Assembly: GCF_001425165.1 (NCBI RefSeq)
Contig: NZ_LMDU01000014.1
Location: 738,145-802,144, forward strand
Reading direction: 5' to 3'
DNA: 64,000 nt
Source of the DNA: Pelomonas sp. Root405
GTDB lineage: Bacteria; Pseudomonadota; Gammaproteobacteria; Burkholderiales; Burkholderiaceae_C
The translations under genes were made by a program, and so were the position numbers. Positions 10,874-21,449 of the stretch are shown here, one piece after another. A model generated the notes under the pieces. It had not been told where the DNA came from, searched no databases, and worked only from the letters and a program-made list of their open reading frames with translations. The first letter of the stretch is position 1; the number at the start of each line of letters is the position of its first letter.

Positions 10874-11754
10874 GCGTTCTTCAGGACGGATTTGACGGAG
10901 GGAGGGGCGAGGGCTTCGTTGGCGACGAGCGCCGCAAGCACGAGGCTACCGCCGATCAGCGCCGCGCTGCCTGGGTGTTCGCCCGCAAACAACCAGGCCC
11001 ACAGCACACCGAGCAGGGTTTCCATCTGACCGAGCAAGGCCAACTCATGGCCCGGCAGCTCGCGCGCCAGCCGCACCGCCAGCAGACAGGGCACCGCCAG
11101 TTGGAAGACGCCCAGGCCGGCCAGCAGGGTCAGGTCATGCGGGCCAGCCTGCAGGGGCCAGGCCAGCGGCAGCATCAGCGCCATGGAGAGCAGCGCGCCG
11201 ATCAGGACGGCGGGGAGCATGTCGGGCGCACCCGGCCGGTCGCCCTCCCCCACTTTCTGCAGAAGGCACCAGTTCGTTGCAGCCGCCAATGGCACGCCGA
11301 GCGCAACGAACACGCCGAGCAGCGGCCCGCCAAGCTGCCCGCCGAACATCCAGGCGATGCCGGCGCCCGCCACGCCGATGGCCCACCAGGTACGTGCCGG
11401 GACGGGCTGATGCAGGAAGACGCGCGCGAACAGCGCCGTGAACAGCGGCGACAGCGACATCGTCACCAGCACATTGGCCACCGTCGTCAGCGACAGCGCC
11501 ACCATGAAGGCCGTGAACATGACGGCCCAGCACAGCCCCGAGGCCCAGACCGCGCGGCCTTTCAGGCTGGGCAGCAGCGCCCTGCCCCGCATGAAGCCCA
11601 GGATCACGACCAACGCCAGCGCATTGAAGGCGCTGCGCCAGAACGTGATCTCGAAGCCTCGCGCCGCATCCAGATGCCGCGTGACCACGCCCGCCGAACT
11701 CCACAGCAGCGTGACCAGCAGCATCAGCAACACAGCGGATCGGTGCGTCATCAA
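10870..11754 (-). CDS. DMT-family (EamA) membrane transporter
   Basis: 294 aa with about ten hydrophobic segments arranged as two EamA repeats. It starts MMTHRSAVLLMLLVTLLWSSAGVVTRH, a typical first helix. Inner-membrane metabolite exporter family; substrate unknown. Translationally coupled to the downstream enoyl-CoA hydratase-like gene. The C terminus KSVLKNA is cytoplasmic. Confidence 0.85.
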   Translation of the reverse strand: MMTHRSAVLLMLLVTLLWSSAGVVTRHLDAARGFEITFWRSAFNALALVVILGFMRGRALLPSLKGRAVWASGLCWAVMFTAFMVALSLTTVANVLVTMSLSPLFTALFARVFLHQPVPARTWWAIGVAGAGIAWMFGGQLGGPLLGVFVALGVPLAAATNWCLLQKVGEGDRPGAPDMLPAVLIGALLSMALMLPLAWPLQAGPHDLTLLAGLGVFQLAVPCLLAVRLARELPGHELALLGQMETLLGVLWAWLFAGEHPGSAALIGGSLVLAALVANEALAPPSVKSVLKNA

Positions 11755-11761
11755 ACGAAGA

Positions 11762-11782
11762 GCGCCCCGTAAAACGGGGCGC
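11762..11782 (-). terminator. Stem-loop between typA and the DMT permease
   Basis: GCGCCCCGT (11762-11770) pairs perfectly with ACGGGGCGC (11774-11782). It lies about 80 bp beyond the typA stop and just before the permease ATG. A second hairpin, CCCCCT/AGGGGG, lies at about 11803-11826. Probable end of the long rimP-typA operon, though the T run is short. Confidence 0.5.
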
Positions 11783-11860
11783 GGGCAATCAACTGACTAG
11801 AACCCCCTCCCGGAGGCGGCAGGGGGAGCGCAAGGCGCCGCGCCAGCGTGTGTCGTGCGC

Positions 11861-13684
11861 TTAAGCGCGCGACGCACGCTTGCGTTCGTTTTCCGACAGG
11901 TGGCGTTTGCGGACCCGCACGCTCTTGGGCGTGATCTCGACCAGCTCGTCGTCGTCGATGAAGTCGACGCCGTACTCCAGCGTCAGCTCGATGGGCGGCG
12001 TGACCTTGATTGCGTCTTCCTTGCCGGAAACACGGAAGTTGGTCAGCTGCTTGGTGCGCGTCGCGTTGACGACCAGGTCGTTGTCGCGGTTGTGGATGCC
12101 GACGATCATGCCTTCGTACACCGGGTCGTTCGGCTTGACGAACATGCGGCCGCGGTCGTCCAGCTTGCCCAACGCGTAGGTGAAGATTTCGCCGTCGTCC
12201 ATGGAGATCAGCACGCCGTTCTTGCGACCGCCGATCTCGCCCTTGTGCGCCTCGTAGCCGTCGAAGATCGACGAGATCAGGCCCGAGCCGCGCGTCAGGT
12301 TCATGAACTCGTTGCTGAAGCCGATCAGGCCACGGGCAGGGATGCGGTACTCCAGGCGCACACGGCCATGGCCGTCCGGCTCCATGTTGAGCATCTCGCC
12401 CTTGCGCAGGCCTAGCGCCTGCATGACGCCGCCCTGGTGGATTTCTTCCACGTCGGCTGTCACCAGCTCCATCGGCTCGTGCTTCTCGCCATCGACGTCC
12501 TTGAACATCACGCGCGGCTTGGACACGGCCAGCTCGTAGCCTTCGCGGCGCATGTTTTCCAGCAGGATGGTCAGGTGCAGTTCACCGCGGCCGCAGACCT
12601 CGAAGATACCGTCTTCGTCGGTCTCCTTCACGCGCAGGGCGACGTTGTGCTGCAGTTCCTTCTGCAGGCGGTCCCAGATCTGGCGGCTGGTAACGAACTT
12701 GCCTTCGCGGCCGGCCAGCGGGCTGGTGTTGACGCAGAAGTTCATCGTCAGCGTCGGCTCGTCGACCTTCAGCATCGGCAGCGGCGCCGGGTTGGCCGGG
12801 TCGGTCACGGTCACGCCGATGCCGATGTCCTCGATGCCGTTGATCAGCACGATCTCGCCGGGTCCGGCATCGGTGACCTGCACGCGGTCCAGACCGTGGA
12901 AAGTCAGCACCTGGTTGATGCGGCCATTGACGCTCTTGCCGTCCGGGCCTTCCATGACGGCGACCTGCATGCCGGGCTTGATGGTGCCCTGGCTGATGCG
13001 GCCCACGCCGATGCGGCCGACGAAGGTGGAAAAGTCGAGTGCCGAGATCTGCAGTTGCAACGGCGCAGTCGGGTCGCCGGATTGCGGCGGCACATGCTTG
13101 AGGATGGTGTCGAACAGGGCCGACATGTCGGGGCCCCACTGCTCGCCAGGCGCGCCTTCGGTCAGCGACGTCCAGCCGTTGATGCCCGAGGCGTAGACGA
13201 CCGGGAAGTCAAGCTGCTCGTCGGTGGCGCCGAGCTTGTCGAACAGGTCGAAGGCGGCGTTGACGACGGCATCGGGCTTGGCGCCCGGCTTGTCGACCTT
13301 GTTGACCACGACGATGGGCTTGAGGCCCAGGGCCAGCGCCTTCTTGGTCACGAAGCGCGTCTGCGGCATCGGGCCTTCCTGGGCGTCGATCAGCAGCACG
13401 ACGCCGTCGACCATCGACAGCGCGCGTTCGACTTCGCCGCCGAAGTCCGCGTGGCCGGGCGTGTCGACGATGTTGATGTGCGTGCCACCCCAGGACACGG
13501 CGCAGTTCTTGGCCAGGATGGTGATGCCGCGCTCGCGTTCGATGGCATTGCTGTCCATCACGGTGTCGACGACCTTTTCATGGTCGGCGAAGGTGCCGCT
13601 TTGACGCAGCAGCTGGTCCACCATGGTGGTTTTGCCATGGTCGACGTGGGCAATGATGGCAATGTTGCGGATCGGGGTGGTCAT
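11861..13684 (-). CDS. typA: Ribosome-associated GTPase TypA/BipA
   Basis: 607 aa, normal length. GTPase motifs [12 protein letters not shown] (G1), RGIT (G2), [11 protein letters not shown] (G3) and NKVD (G4). The EF-G-like domains and the BipA-specific C terminus follow ([51 protein letters not shown]). Acts on the 50S subunit in assembly and stress adaptation. Twenty-six bp after truB and last gene of the rimP-nusA-infB-rbfA-truB-typA series. Confidence 0.97.
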   Translation of the reverse strand: MTTPIRNIAIIAHVDHGKTTMVDQLLRQSGTFADHEKVVDTVMDSNAIERERGITILAKNCAVSWGGTHINIVDTPGHADFGGEVERALSMVDGVVLLIDAQEGPMPQTRFVTKKALALGLKPIVVVNKVDKPGAKPDAVVNAAFDLFDKLGATDEQLDFPVVYASGINGWTSLTEGAPGEQWGPDMSALFDTILKHVPPQSGDPTAPLQLQISALDFSTFVGRIGVGRISQGTIKPGMQVAVMEGPDGKSVNGRINQVLTFHGLDRVQVTDAGPGEIVLINGIEDIGIGVTVTDPANPAPLPMLKVDEPTLTMNFCVNTSPLAGREGKFVTSRQIWDRLQKELQHNVALRVKETDEDGIFEVCGRGELHLTILLENMRREGYELAVSKPRVMFKDVDGEKHEPMELVTADVEEIHQGGVMQALGLRKGEMLNMEPDGHGRVRLEYRIPARGLIGFSNEFMNLTRGSGLISSIFDGYEAHKGEIGGRKNGVLISMDDGEIFTYALGKLDDRGRMFVKPNDPVYEGMIVGIHNRDNDLVVNATRTKQLTNFRVSGKEDAIKVTPPIELTLEYGVDFIDDDELVEITPKSVRVRKRHLSENERKRASRA

Positions 13685-13710
13685 GGGACTTGCTTCTAAA
13701 AAAAACCGGT

Positions 13711-14670
13711 TCAGGCGGAGATCAAAGCCTGGACCTCCGGCGGGGTCAACAGGCGGTCGGCGATCAGCTCGCCAGAGGTGATGTGGGCGCTGCCGAGGAA
13801 GGCGCGTGATTCGGGACCGTAGACACGCACGCGCTCGGCATCGGGCGCGTCGACGCGGCGGCGCAACCCGGAGAGGAAACGGGCCGCTTCGGGCGCGGGC
13901 AGGCGCAGCTCGGGCGCGTCAGCCAGCAAGCGGTCGGGTGAAGTGAGCAGCGCGGCGCGCTGGTCTTCGGGCAGGGCTTCGAGGGCGGCCAGCGTGATGC
14001 TGCCGTCCAGCGTCAGGCCACCCGATCCGGTGCGGCGCAGGGCTGCCAACGACGCACCGCAGCCGAGCGCTGAGCCAATGTCTTCCGCCAGCGTGCGGAT
14101 ATAGGTGCCTTTGGTGCAACGGACGTCGAGGGTCACGGTGCCAGCCTGCACGCCCACGATGTCGATGGCATGAATCGTCACGCGGCGGCTCTTGCGCTCG
14201 ATCTCGATGCCGGCGCGCGCGTATTCGTACAGCGCCTTGCCTTCGTGCTTGAGCGCCGAATACATCGGCGGCATCTGGTCGATCTCGCCGGTGAAGGCGG
14301 CGCAGGCGGCGCCGATCTGATCGGCGGTGATGCCGTCAACCTCGCGGCGCTCCAGCACCTCGCCCTCGGCATCGCCGGTAGTCGTGCGGATGCCCAGGGC
14401 CAGGGTGGCGAGATAACGCTTGTCGGCGTCCAGGCTGAGCTGGCTGAACTTGGTCGCCGCGCCGAAGCACAGCGGCAGCAGGCCGGTGGCCAGCGGGTCC
14501 AGCGTGCCGGTGTGGCCGGCCTTCTCGGCGCGCAGCAGCCACTTGGCTTTCTGCAACGCGTCGTTGCTCGACAAGCCCAGCGGCTTGTCGAGCAACAACA
14601 CGCCGTGCAGCGGGCGGCGTTGGATACGGGGACGCGGCGGACGGGCCGCCACGGCGACGTCCTCAGTCAT
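13711..14670 (-). CDS. truB: tRNA pseudouridine(55) synthase TruB
   Basis: About 319 aa. [19 protein letters not shown] and [17 protein letters not shown] contain the catalytic Asp (GTLD). [16 protein letters not shown] and [16 protein letters not shown] are further TruB signatures. A C-terminal PUA-like part is present. ATG at 14670 gives MTEDVAVAA and overlaps the rbfA stop by 8 bp. The open frame further upstream belongs to rbfA sequence and was not used. Confidence 0.96.
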   Translation of the reverse strand: MTEDVAVAARPPRPRIQRRPLHGVLLLDKPLGLSSNDALQKAKWLLRAEKAGHTGTLDPLATGLLPLCFGAATKFSQLSLDADKRYLATLALGIRTTTGDAEGEVLERREVDGITADQIGAACAAFTGEIDQMPPMYSALKHEGKALYEYARAGIEIERKSRRVTIHAIDIVGVQAGTVTLDVRCTKGTYIRTLAEDIGSALGCGASLAALRRTGSGGLTLDGSITLAALEALPEDQRAALLTSPDRLLADAPELRLPAPEAARFLSGLRRRVDAPDAERVRVYGPESRAFLGSAHITSGELIADRLLTPPEVQALISA

Positions 14671-15043
14671 TCGGTTCCTCGTCCTCCAACGCGCGCGTCG
14701 CGTTGGCACGGTTGATCAGCGCGCTCATCTCAGCCGCGCGCTCGGTGGTGCGGTCGAACTGGAAATGCAGCGTCGGCACGGTGTGGATCTGCAGGCGCTT
14801 GAAAAGGCCGTTGCGCAGGAAACCGGCCGCCTCGTTCAACGCTTCCTGCGTCTCGACCGGGTCGCCGACCAGCACCGAGAAGAACACCTTGGCATGGACG
14901 TAGTCCGGCGTGACCTCGATCGCATTGATCGTGGCCATGCCGATGCGCGGATCCTTGAGCTCGCGGATCAGCTCCGCCAGATCACGCTGGATCTGGTCGG
15001 CGACGCGAAAGCTGCGGTTGGGGATGGCGCGTTTGTGTCTCAT
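14663..15043 (-). CDS. rbfA: 30S ribosome-binding factor RbfA
   Basis: 126 aa. The ATG giving [22 protein letters not shown] has the ribosome site [37 protein letters not shown] and the KH-type core with the AxG kink (AAGFLRN) match RbfA. A 30S maturation / cold-shock factor. An upstream in-frame stretch ([18 protein letters not shown]) is the translated intergenic hairpin element, not protein. Confidence 0.95.
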   Translation of the reverse strand: MRHKRAIPNRSFRVADQIQRDLAELIRELKDPRIGMATINAIEVTPDYVHAKVFFSVLVGDPVETQEALNEAAGFLRNGLFKRLQIHTVPTLHFQFDRTTERAAEMSALINRANATRALEDEEPND

Positions 15044-15060
15044 GGTCGGTTTCCTGATCA

Positions 15061-15091
15061 GGCTGTCTGCGCGGTTCACGCGCGGCCAGCC
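15061..15091 (-). repeat. Dispersed hairpin leader element, copy A (before rbfA)
   Basis: On the minus strand GGCTG-gc-CGCGCG-TGAAC-CGCGCa-ga-CAGCC folds into a two-part stem with loop TGAAC. It starts just after the infB terminator and ends 17 nt before the rbfA ATG. Copies B (34837-34867) and C (39331-39360) share the loop, inner stem and position, with changed but still pairing outer stem bases. Confidence 0.7.
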
Positions 15092-15125
15092 AACAAAGGA
15101 CAAACCCCGCCCCATTCGGGCGGGG
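15092..15125 (-). terminator. Intrinsic terminator after infB
   Basis: Minus strand CCCCGCCC (15125-15118) and GGGCGGGG (15112-15105) form an 8-bp GC stem with a short loop, followed by TTTGTCCTTTGTTGG. It lies about 30 bp past the infB stop and before rbfA, so rbfA-truB-typA need read-through or their own promoter. Confidence 0.7.
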
Positions 15126-15154
15126 TCTGCGGGGTAACCCGAAGGGGCTGGCGT

Positions 15155-18100
15155 TCAGAGCGTGCGGGCCACTTCCTTGATCTCGAAGAATTCGAGCTGA
15201 TCACCTTCCTTGATGTCGCTGTAGTTCTTGAGCTTGATACCGCACTCGAAGCCTTCCTTGACTTCCTTGACGTCGTCCTTCTCGCGTCGCACCGAGTCCA
15301 CCTCGCCCGTGTAGACGACGGTGTTCTCGCGCAGCAAGCGGAACTTGGCACCACGGCGGACGAGGCCGCTGGTGACCATGGAGCCGGCCACCGTGCCGAT
15401 CTTGGAAGCAACGAAGACCACGCGGATCTCCGCCGTGCCGAGCGCTTCTTCGCGCTGCTCGGGCGCCAGCATGCCGGACATCGCCTTGGTCACGTCATCC
15501 ACAGCGTCGTAAATGATGCTGTAGTAACGCAGATCGACGGCGTTACCTTCGGCCAGCTTGCGCGCACCGGCATCGGCACGCACGTTGAAGCCGATGATGA
15601 CGGCCTTGGACGCGATGGCGAGGTTGATGTCGCTCTCGCTGATGCCGCCGACCGCCGCGTGGACGATCTGCACCTTGACCTCGGCGTTGCTGAGCTTGAG
15701 CAGCGATGCGGCCAGCGCTTCCTGCGAACCTTGTACGTCGGACTTGATGATCAGCGGCAGCGTCTGCACGTCGCCGGCGCCCATCTCGCTGAACATGTTC
15801 TCCAGCTTGGCGGCCTGCTGCTTGGCCAGCTTCACGTCGCGGTACTTGCCCGAACGGAAGGTGGCCACTTCGCGGGCACGGCGCTCGTCGCCCAGCACCA
15901 TGAACTCGTCACCGGCTTGCGGCACTTCGGTCAGACCTTGAATCTCGACCGGGATGGACGGGCCAGCCTCGGTACAAGCCTTGCCGTCCTCGTCCAGCAT
16001 GGCGCGCACGCGGCCGAAGGTGGAACCCGCCAGCACGACATCGCCGCGCTTGAGCGTGCCGCTCTGCACCAGCACCGTCGCGACCGGGCCGCGGCCCTTG
16101 TCGAGCTTGGCTTCGATGACCAGGCCCTTGGCCATGGAGGCCACCGGCGCCTTCAGTTCCAGCACTTCAGCCTGCAGCAGCACCTGCTCAAGCAGGTCGT
16201 CGATGCCCTGGCCGGTCTTGGAGGAGACACCGATGAAGGGTGCATCGCCACCGAATTCTTCAGGCACGACCTGCTCGGCCACGAGCTCGCTCTTCACGCG
16301 CTCGACATTGGCATCGGGCTTGTCGATCTTGGTCATCGCGACCACGATCGGCACACCGGCAGCCTTGGCATGGTGGATGGCTTCCCGGGTCTGGGGCATC
16401 ACGCCGTCGTCGGCTGCGCAAACGAGGATGACGATGTCCGTCGCCTTGGCGCCGCGAGCCCGCATGGCCGTGAAGGCCGCGTGACCCGGGGTGTCCAGGA
16501 AGGTGATCATGCCGCGCGGCGTGTCGACGTGATAAGCGCCGATGTGCTGCGTGATGCCGCCGGCTTCACCGGCAGCCACACGGGCACGACGGATGTAGTC
16601 CAGCAGCGAGGTCTTGCCGTGGTCGACGTGACCCATGACGGTGACGACCGGGGCGCGCGACAGCGACTCGTGCGATTGCTCGGTCGTGCCCTCTTCTTCG
16701 AGGAAGGCGTCCGGGTCATCGAGCTTGGCCGGGAAGGCTTTGTGGCCCATTTCCTCGACGAGGATCATGGCCGTTTCCTGGTCCAGCTGCTGATTGATGG
16801 TGACCATCTGGCCCAGCTTCATCATCTGCTTGATGACCTCGGCAGCCTTGACCGACATCTTGTGCGCGAGATCGGACACCGAGATGGTCTCCGGCACATG
16901 CACTTCCTGGATCTGCATCTCTACAGGCGCCTGGAAGTTGCCCTGGCCATTGCCACCACGGTCGTTGCCGCCACGGCGGCCGCCGGCCCCCCCGCGCGCC
17001 GGAGCACGCCAGTTGCCGCCGCCACCCGGGCGGTTCGCGCCGGCCGGGCCGGCACCGATGGTCTTGAGGCCACGCTTCTTGGCGGCGTCATCGGCCCAGC
17101 TGGACGACAGCTTTTCGGACTTGACTGACTTCTTGTCGCCCGGCTTGGCCGCCGTGCTGCCCGGGGCAGCTGGTGCGCCAGGGGCGCCGACCTTCTTGTG
17201 GATGGTGCCCTTGATGCCCGCAGCCGGTTCAGCCGGCTTGGGCTCTTCCTTCTTGGGCGCAACCATCACCTTCTTGGGCGCGTTCATCATCGCGCGGATG
17301 GCAGCGGCTTCCGACTCGGCGGCCTTGCGGCGGCGAGACAGGTCGTCCTGCTTCTGCTTCTCTTCGGCAGCAGCATCAACGGCCTTGACCACTCGCAGCG
17401 CTGGCTTGGGCGGCTCGACCGGCGCGACGGCAACCGCAGGCGCCGGCGCTTCCACCGGCGCAGCGGCGACCGGCTCGGGTGCGGGCGGCTCGACCGGTGC
17501 CGACTTGGCACGGCGGCTGGCTGCAGCCTTGTTGATTGCCGCGGCCTCGGCCGACGCGGCAGCCGAGCTGCGCTGACGGGCTTCGGCAACTTGCCCCGGC
17601 TTGGCAGCCTCGGCTTCGGCGGCGGCCTGCGCGGCAGCGGCTTGCGCAGCGGCCGCAGCAGCTTCCGCAGCGGCCTGCTCTTCGGCTCGGCGCGCCTCGG
17701 CGGCTTCGCGCGCGGCGCGCTCGCCGTCCTCGCGGGCTTTCACCTTGGCGGCCAGTTCCTCTTCCTGCAGACGCAGGGCCGCGGCCTGGGCTTGCGCCTC
17801 TTCCTCGCGGCGTGCCAGGTCGGCGTCATCCTGGCCATTGCTGGCCTCATCCGCGCCCGTCGCATCGTCACGCTTGATGAAGGTGCGCTTCTTGCGCACT
17901 TCGACCTGGATGGTGCGGGCCTTGCCGCTCGCATCGGCCTGCTTGATCTCGGTGGTCGACTTCTTGACGAGGGTGATCTTCTTGCGATCAGTGGCAGCAG
18001 TGCCATGCGAGGAGCGCAGGTGGTCGAGCAGGCGTTCCTTGTCGTTCTCGCTCAGCGAGTCATCAACGGAAGACTTCTTGACGCCCGCGGCATGCAGCTG

Positions 18101-18166
18101 CTCCAGCAGCGTGCCCGCCGGCTTGCTCAGCTCAGCGGCGAATTGGGCGACGGTAGTCACGGCCAT
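15155..18166 (-). CDS. infB: Translation initiation factor IF-2
   Basis: About 1003 aa from [15 protein letters not shown]. Layout: IF2_N domain; a long Ala/Glu-rich low-complexity linker (about residues 130-300) and basic Gly/Arg-rich segment ([14 protein letters not shown]); second IF2_N ([19 protein letters not shown]). Then the GTPase domain near residue 510 with [20 protein letters not shown] and TKID, and the beta-barrel and C-terminal fMet-tRNA-binding domains. Promotes initiator tRNA binding and subunit joining. Forty-six bp downstream of nusA. Confidence 0.97.
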   Translation of the reverse strand: MAVTTVAQFAAELSKPAGTLLEQLHAAGVKKSSVDDSLSENDKERLLDHLRSSHGTAATDRKKITLVKKSTTEIKQADASGKARTIQVEVRKKRTFIKRDDATGADEASNGQDDADLARREEEAQAQAAALRLQEEELAAKVKAREDGERAAREAAEARRAEEQAAAEAAAAAAQAAAAQAAAEAEAAKPGQVAEARQRSSAAASAEAAAINKAAASRRAKSAPVEPPAPEPVAAAPVEAPAPAVAVAPVEPPKPALRVVKAVDAAAEEKQKQDDLSRRRKAAESEAAAIRAMMNAPKKVMVAPKKEEPKPAEPAAGIKGTIHKKVGAPGAPAAPGSTAAKPGDKKSVKSEKLSSSWADDAAKKRGLKTIGAGPAGANRPGGGGNWRAPARGGAGGRRGGNDRGGNGQGNFQAPVEMQIQEVHVPETISVSDLAHKMSVKAAEVIKQMMKLGQMVTINQQLDQETAMILVEEMGHKAFPAKLDDPDAFLEEEGTTEQSHESLSRAPVVTVMGHVDHGKTSLLDYIRRARVAAGEAGGITQHIGAYHVDTPRGMITFLDTPGHAAFTAMRARGAKATDIVILVCAADDGVMPQTREAIHHAKAAGVPIVVAMTKIDKPDANVERVKSELVAEQVVPEEFGGDAPFIGVSSKTGQGIDDLLEQVLLQAEVLELKAPVASMAKGLVIEAKLDKGRGPVATVLVQSGTLKRGDVVLAGSTFGRVRAMLDEDGKACTEAGPSIPVEIQGLTEVPQAGDEFMVLGDERRAREVATFRSGKYRDVKLAKQQAAKLENMFSEMGAGDVQTLPLIIKSDVQGSQEALAASLLKLSNAEVKVQIVHAAVGGISESDINLAIASKAVIIGFNVRADAGARKLAEGNAVDLRYYSIIYDAVDDVTKAMSGMLAPEQREEALGTAEIRVVFVASKIGTVAGSMVTSGLVRRGAKFRLLRENTVVYTGEVDSVRREKDDVKEVKEGFECGIKLKNYSDIKEGDQLEFFEIKEVARTL

Positions 18167-18212
18167 GTGGGGATCCTTCAAATTACTTTTCGGTGCGGCG
18201 CGGCGTGGGTGA

Positions 18213-19691
18213 TCAGGCGTTGAACCAATGTTCGCGGGCCTTCATGATCAGCGCGCGCGCAGCGGCCTCGTCTTGTGCAGTCAGCTCGACCAGTTCGTCG
18301 ACAGCGAGGTCGGCCAAGTCGTCACGGGTGTTGATGCCGCCTTCGGCCAGCTTGCTCAACAGCTCGGGTGTGACGCCTTCGAGATCGCGCAGGTCCTGCG
18401 AGACCTCCTCGACCTTCTCTTCGCGGGCGATCTCCATCGTCAGCAGCGCATCCTTGGCGCGGGTGCGCAACTCGTTGACGGTGTCCTCATCGAAGGCTTC
18501 AATCTCGAGCATTTCCTGCATCGGGACGTAGGCAACTTCTTCCAGGCTGGTGAAGCCCTCGGCGATCAGGATGTCGGCGACTTCGGCATCGACGTCGAGC
18601 TTCTCGACGAAGAGCTTGCGGACGCTCTCGGCCTCGACTTCATGCTTGGCGGCCGATTCCTCGGCCGACATGATGTTGATGCGCCAGCCGGTCAGCTCGG
18701 ACGCCAGGCGCACGTTCTGCCCGCCGCGGCCGATGGCGATGGCGAGGTTTTCCTCGTCCACGACAACGTCCATGGCGTGGCGCTCTTCATCCACGACGAT
18801 GGACTGTACGTTGGCCGGGGCCAGCGCGCCGATGACGAACTGGGCCGGATCCTCGCTCCACAACACGATGTCCACGCGCTCGCCGGCCAGCTCGGTGGTC
18901 ACGCCGTTGACGCGCGAACCACGCACGCCGACGCAGGTGCCGATGGGGTCGACACGTCGGTCATGGCTGATGACGGCGATCTTGGCGCGGCTGCCGCTGT
19001 CGCGGGCGCAGCTCTTGATCTCCAGCAAACCTTGCTCGATTTCCGGCACCTCCTGCGCGAAGAGTTCCTTCATGAACTCGGGCGAGGAGCGCGACAGCAT
19101 GATCTGCGGGCCGCGCTGGGTCGGGTCGACGCCGAGGATGACAGCACGGACGCGGTCGCCGGTGCGCAGGTTCTCTTTCGAGATCATCTCGCTGCGCTTC
19201 AGGCGACCTTCGACGCGACCGCTTTCGACAATGATGTCGCCCTTGTCCAGGCGCTTGACGGTACCGACGAAGATCTTCTCGCCGCGCGACATGAAGTCGT
19301 TCAGCAACTGCTCGCGCTCGGCGTCTCGGATCTTTTGCAGGATGACTTGCTTGGCCGCCTGGGCACCGATGCGGCCGATAGTCAGGGACTCGACCGGCTC
19401 TTCAATGTGGTCGTCGACTTCGATGTCGGCAATCTGCTCTTGGGCCTCGAACAGCAGGATCTCGGCATCCGCGTTCTGCAGGCCAGCCTCATTGGGGACG
19501 ACATGCCAGCGACGAAAGGTCTCGTACTCACCGGAGTCGCGATCCACGCTGACTCGGATGTCGGCCTCGGCGCCGTAAATCTTCTTGGTGGCCGAGGCCA
19601 GGGCGGCTTCGACCGCACCGAACACGACATCGCGCTCCACGCTCTTCTCGCGCGAGATCGCATCCACCAGCATCAACATTTCGCGGTTCAT
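18213..19691 (-). CDS. nusA: Transcription termination/antitermination factor NusA
   Basis: 492 aa. N-terminal RNAP-binding domain ([31 protein letters not shown]), S1 domain ([20 protein letters not shown]), KH domains ([35 protein letters not shown]) and C-terminal acidic helix-hairpin repeats, as in proteobacterial NusA. Controls pausing, termination and antitermination. Overlaps the rimP stop by 4 bp. Confidence 0.97.
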   Translation of the reverse strand: MNREMLMLVDAISREKSVERDVVFGAVEAALASATKKIYGAEADIRVSVDRDSGEYETFRRWHVVPNEAGLQNADAEILLFEAQEQIADIEVDDHIEEPVESLTIGRIGAQAAKQVILQKIRDAEREQLLNDFMSRGEKIFVGTVKRLDKGDIIVESGRVEGRLKRSEMISKENLRTGDRVRAVILGVDPTQRGPQIMLSRSSPEFMKELFAQEVPEIEQGLLEIKSCARDSGSRAKIAVISHDRRVDPIGTCVGVRGSRVNGVTTELAGERVDIVLWSEDPAQFVIGALAPANVQSIVVDEERHAMDVVVDEENLAIAIGRGGQNVRLASELTGWRINIMSAEESAAKHEVEAESVRKLFVEKLDVDAEVADILIAEGFTSLEEVAYVPMQEMLEIEAFDEDTVNELRTRAKDALLTMEIAREEKVEEVSQDLRDLEGVTPELLSKLAEGGINTRDDLADLAVDELVELTAQDEAAARALIMKAREHWFNA

Positions 19692-20311
19692 TGCTTGAGA
19701 CCTCCGTCAACCTTGTCTTGGCCGGGCGCCACCTCGGTGGGTTCGCCCGCTTGTTTGTTCGCTGCCGCTTTTTTCGGCTTGATGACACCGCGCTGGCCGG
19801 GTTTGCGGTCGGGCGCGGGCGCCCCGCCGCGTCCCTGAAAACTGAAGGTCGGAACGAGGCGCGCCTCACGCACCTCGTCGAGCGTGAAATCGAGCGCCTG
19901 ATCCGCCTGGCCGTCGTCGAACACCAGGCGCCAGGCCTGATCGCTCGCCGCCTGCGGCTGCGCACTGACGACGCCGCGGTACTTCTTGCGGCCCTGGAAG
20001 GGTAATTTCAGCGTGATGTCGATTTCCTGACCCGCAAAACGCGCGTAATGCGCAGCGTTCTTCAGCGGCCGATCCAACCCGGGCGAGGACACTTCCAGCC
20101 GGCCATACTCCAGGCCCTCGACTTCCAGCACATACTGCAGCTGTCGCGTGACCTTCTCGCAATCGTCAACGTCAATCAATTCACCGGCTTCGGCCTGCGC
20201 GGGCAGCTTGTCAATCGTCACGCGCAGCGTTCCGCCGGCACTGCGTTCGCAGTCCACGAGTTCGTAACCCAGACCGGTCACGGTTGTCTCTACAGCGGTT
20301 TGCCAACTCAT
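19688..20311 (-). CDS. rimP: Ribosome maturation factor RimP
   Basis: 207 aa. The ATG giving [24 protein letters not shown] matches the family start. [38 protein letters not shown] and KYRGVV are typical. A Lys/Ala-rich C-terminal tail ([15 protein letters not shown]) is longer than in E. coli. Needed for 30S maturation. First gene of the nusA operon. The open frame upstream of 20311 runs through the leader and was rejected. Confidence 0.95.
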   Translation of the reverse strand: MSWQTAVETTVTGLGYELVDCERSAGGTLRVTIDKLPAQAEAGELIDVDDCEKVTRQLQYVLEVEGLEYGRLEVSSPGLDRPLKNAAHYARFAGQEIDITLKLPFQGRKKYRGVVSAQPQAASDQAWRLVFDDGQADQALDFTLDEVREARLVPTFSFQGRGGAPAPDRKPGQRGVIKPKKAAANKQAGEPTEVAPGQDKVDGGLKQ

Positions 20312-20367
20312 GCGGGAAAAGCGTTCCTGATCCGGGAAAAAGCAACGATTAGAAAAATCGAAAAAGC

Positions 20368-20395
20368 AAAAAAAATGGGCTGGATGAATCCGCCC
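20368..20395 (-). terminator. Intrinsic terminator/attenuator in the rimP leader
   Basis: Minus strand GGGC-GGAT-TC-ATCC-A-GCCC followed by A and eight T. A strong intrinsic terminator between the minus-strand promoter at 20487-20515 and the rimP ATG at 20311, so it sits inside the leader. NusA, encoded in this operon, increases termination at such sites, so autogenous attenuation is a fair inference. Confidence 0.7.
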
Positions 20396-20486
20396 ACCTC
20401 GTTCATCAGAATCCGGCGCCAGGGGATATCGTCCAGCGCTCGCGAGGCCCGCTTTGCAGCCGACCCTCATTTCTAGTGAAGCTCGG

Positions 20487-20515
20487 ATTGTACTGTGCAA
20501 GTCCCATGCCGGCAA
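20487..20515 (-). promoter_or_regulatory. Sigma70-type promoter for the rimP-nusA operon
   Basis: Minus strand TTGCCG (20515-20510), 17-bp spacer, TACAAT (20492-20487). Four of six and five of six matches with ideal spacing. Start of transcription is expected near 20480, giving a leader of roughly 170 nt before rimP. It lies divergent to fabI. Confidence 0.55.
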
Positions 20516-20575
20516 GCCGGCGCCCTCGTCGCATGACAGAATCCAAGGCTGTTTGTGACCCCAAAGGAGACAAGA

Positions 20576-21358
20576 ATGGGCTTTCTCGCCGGCAAGCGGC
20601 TGCTGATCACGGGCGTGCTGTCCAACCGTTCCATCGCCTATGGCATTGCCCGTGCCTGCCACCGCGAAGGCGCCGAGCTGGCCTTCAGCTATCAGGGTGA
20701 ACGCTTCAAGGAGCGCATCAGCGAGTTTGCTGCCGAGTTCGGTTCAAGCCTGATCTACGACTGCGACGTCACCAGCGACGAGCAGATGGAAGCTCTCTTC
20801 AATCAGCTCGGGGAGGTCTGGCCCGAGTTCGACGGCTTCGTTCATTCCATTGGCTTTGCACCGCGCGAGGCCATAGCGGGCGATTTTCTCGAAGGCATGA
20901 CGCGCGAGAACTTCCGCATCGCGCACGATATTTCGGCCTACAGCTTTCCCGCCATGGCCAAACTGGCTGCACCGCGGCTGCGCGCCGGCGCGGCACTGCT
21001 GACGTTGAGTTATCTGGGATCGCTGCGCATCGTGCCCAACTACAACACCATGGGACTGGCCAAGGCCAGCCTGGAGGCCAGCGTGCGCTATCTGGCACAA
21101 GCTCTCGGCCCCAAGGGCGTTCGTGTCAACGGCATCTCGGCGGGGCCGATCAAGACGCTGGCAGCCTCCGGCATCAAGGATTTCGGCAAGCTGCTGGGGC
21201 AATTTGCGGCTCAGGCCCCGATCCGTCGCAACGTCACCATTGACGACGTTGGCAATACCGCCGCCTTCCTGCTGTCAGATCTGGCCGCCGGCATCAGCGC
21301 CGAGATCACTTACGTGGACGGCGGCTTCAGCCACACGGCGATGGCAGCGGAGGCCTGA
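20576..21358 (+). CDS. fabI: Enoyl-[acyl-carrier-protein] reductase (NADH)
   Basis: 260 aa. Start ATG at 20576 with ribosome site [22 protein letters not shown] (NAD site with Ser/Ile unlike ordinary SDRs), [35 protein letters not shown] (Tyr-x6-Lys catalytic pair, here with the FabI spacing), [12 protein letters not shown] and [10 protein letters not shown]. Last reduction step of fatty-acid elongation and target of triclosan-type inhibitors. Divergent from rimP. Confidence 0.96.
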   Translation: MGFLAGKRLLITGVLSNRSIAYGIARACHREGAELAFSYQGERFKERISEFAAEFGSSLIYDCDVTSDEQMEALFNQLGEVWPEFDGFVHSIGFAPREAIAGDFLEGMTRENFRIAHDISAYSFPAMAKLAAPRLRAGAALLTLSYLGSLRIVPNYNTMGLAKASLEASVRYLAQALGPKGVRVNGISAGPIKTLAASGIKDFGKLLGQFAAQAPIRRNVTIDDVGNTAAFLLSDLAAGISAEITYVDGGFSHTAMAAEA

Positions 21359-21449
21359 AGGCGACAGGCGCGCGTCCGACCGCTCGGCAAGGAAACGGAG
21401 GCGACCGGGCCAAGCCGACGGCCACTGCAGTGGCGCGTCGGGTGGCGCC

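Noticed and set aside
14420..17128. Plus-strand open frame of 902 codons
   Set aside because: Antisense of truB, rbfA and infB; high GC third positions keep the opposite frame open.
21421..21434. GCCACTGCAGTGGC palindrome between fabI and the decarboxylase
   Set aside because: Perfect 14-bp palindrome but no T run and no nearby promoter; it may just be a convergent-gene hairpin.
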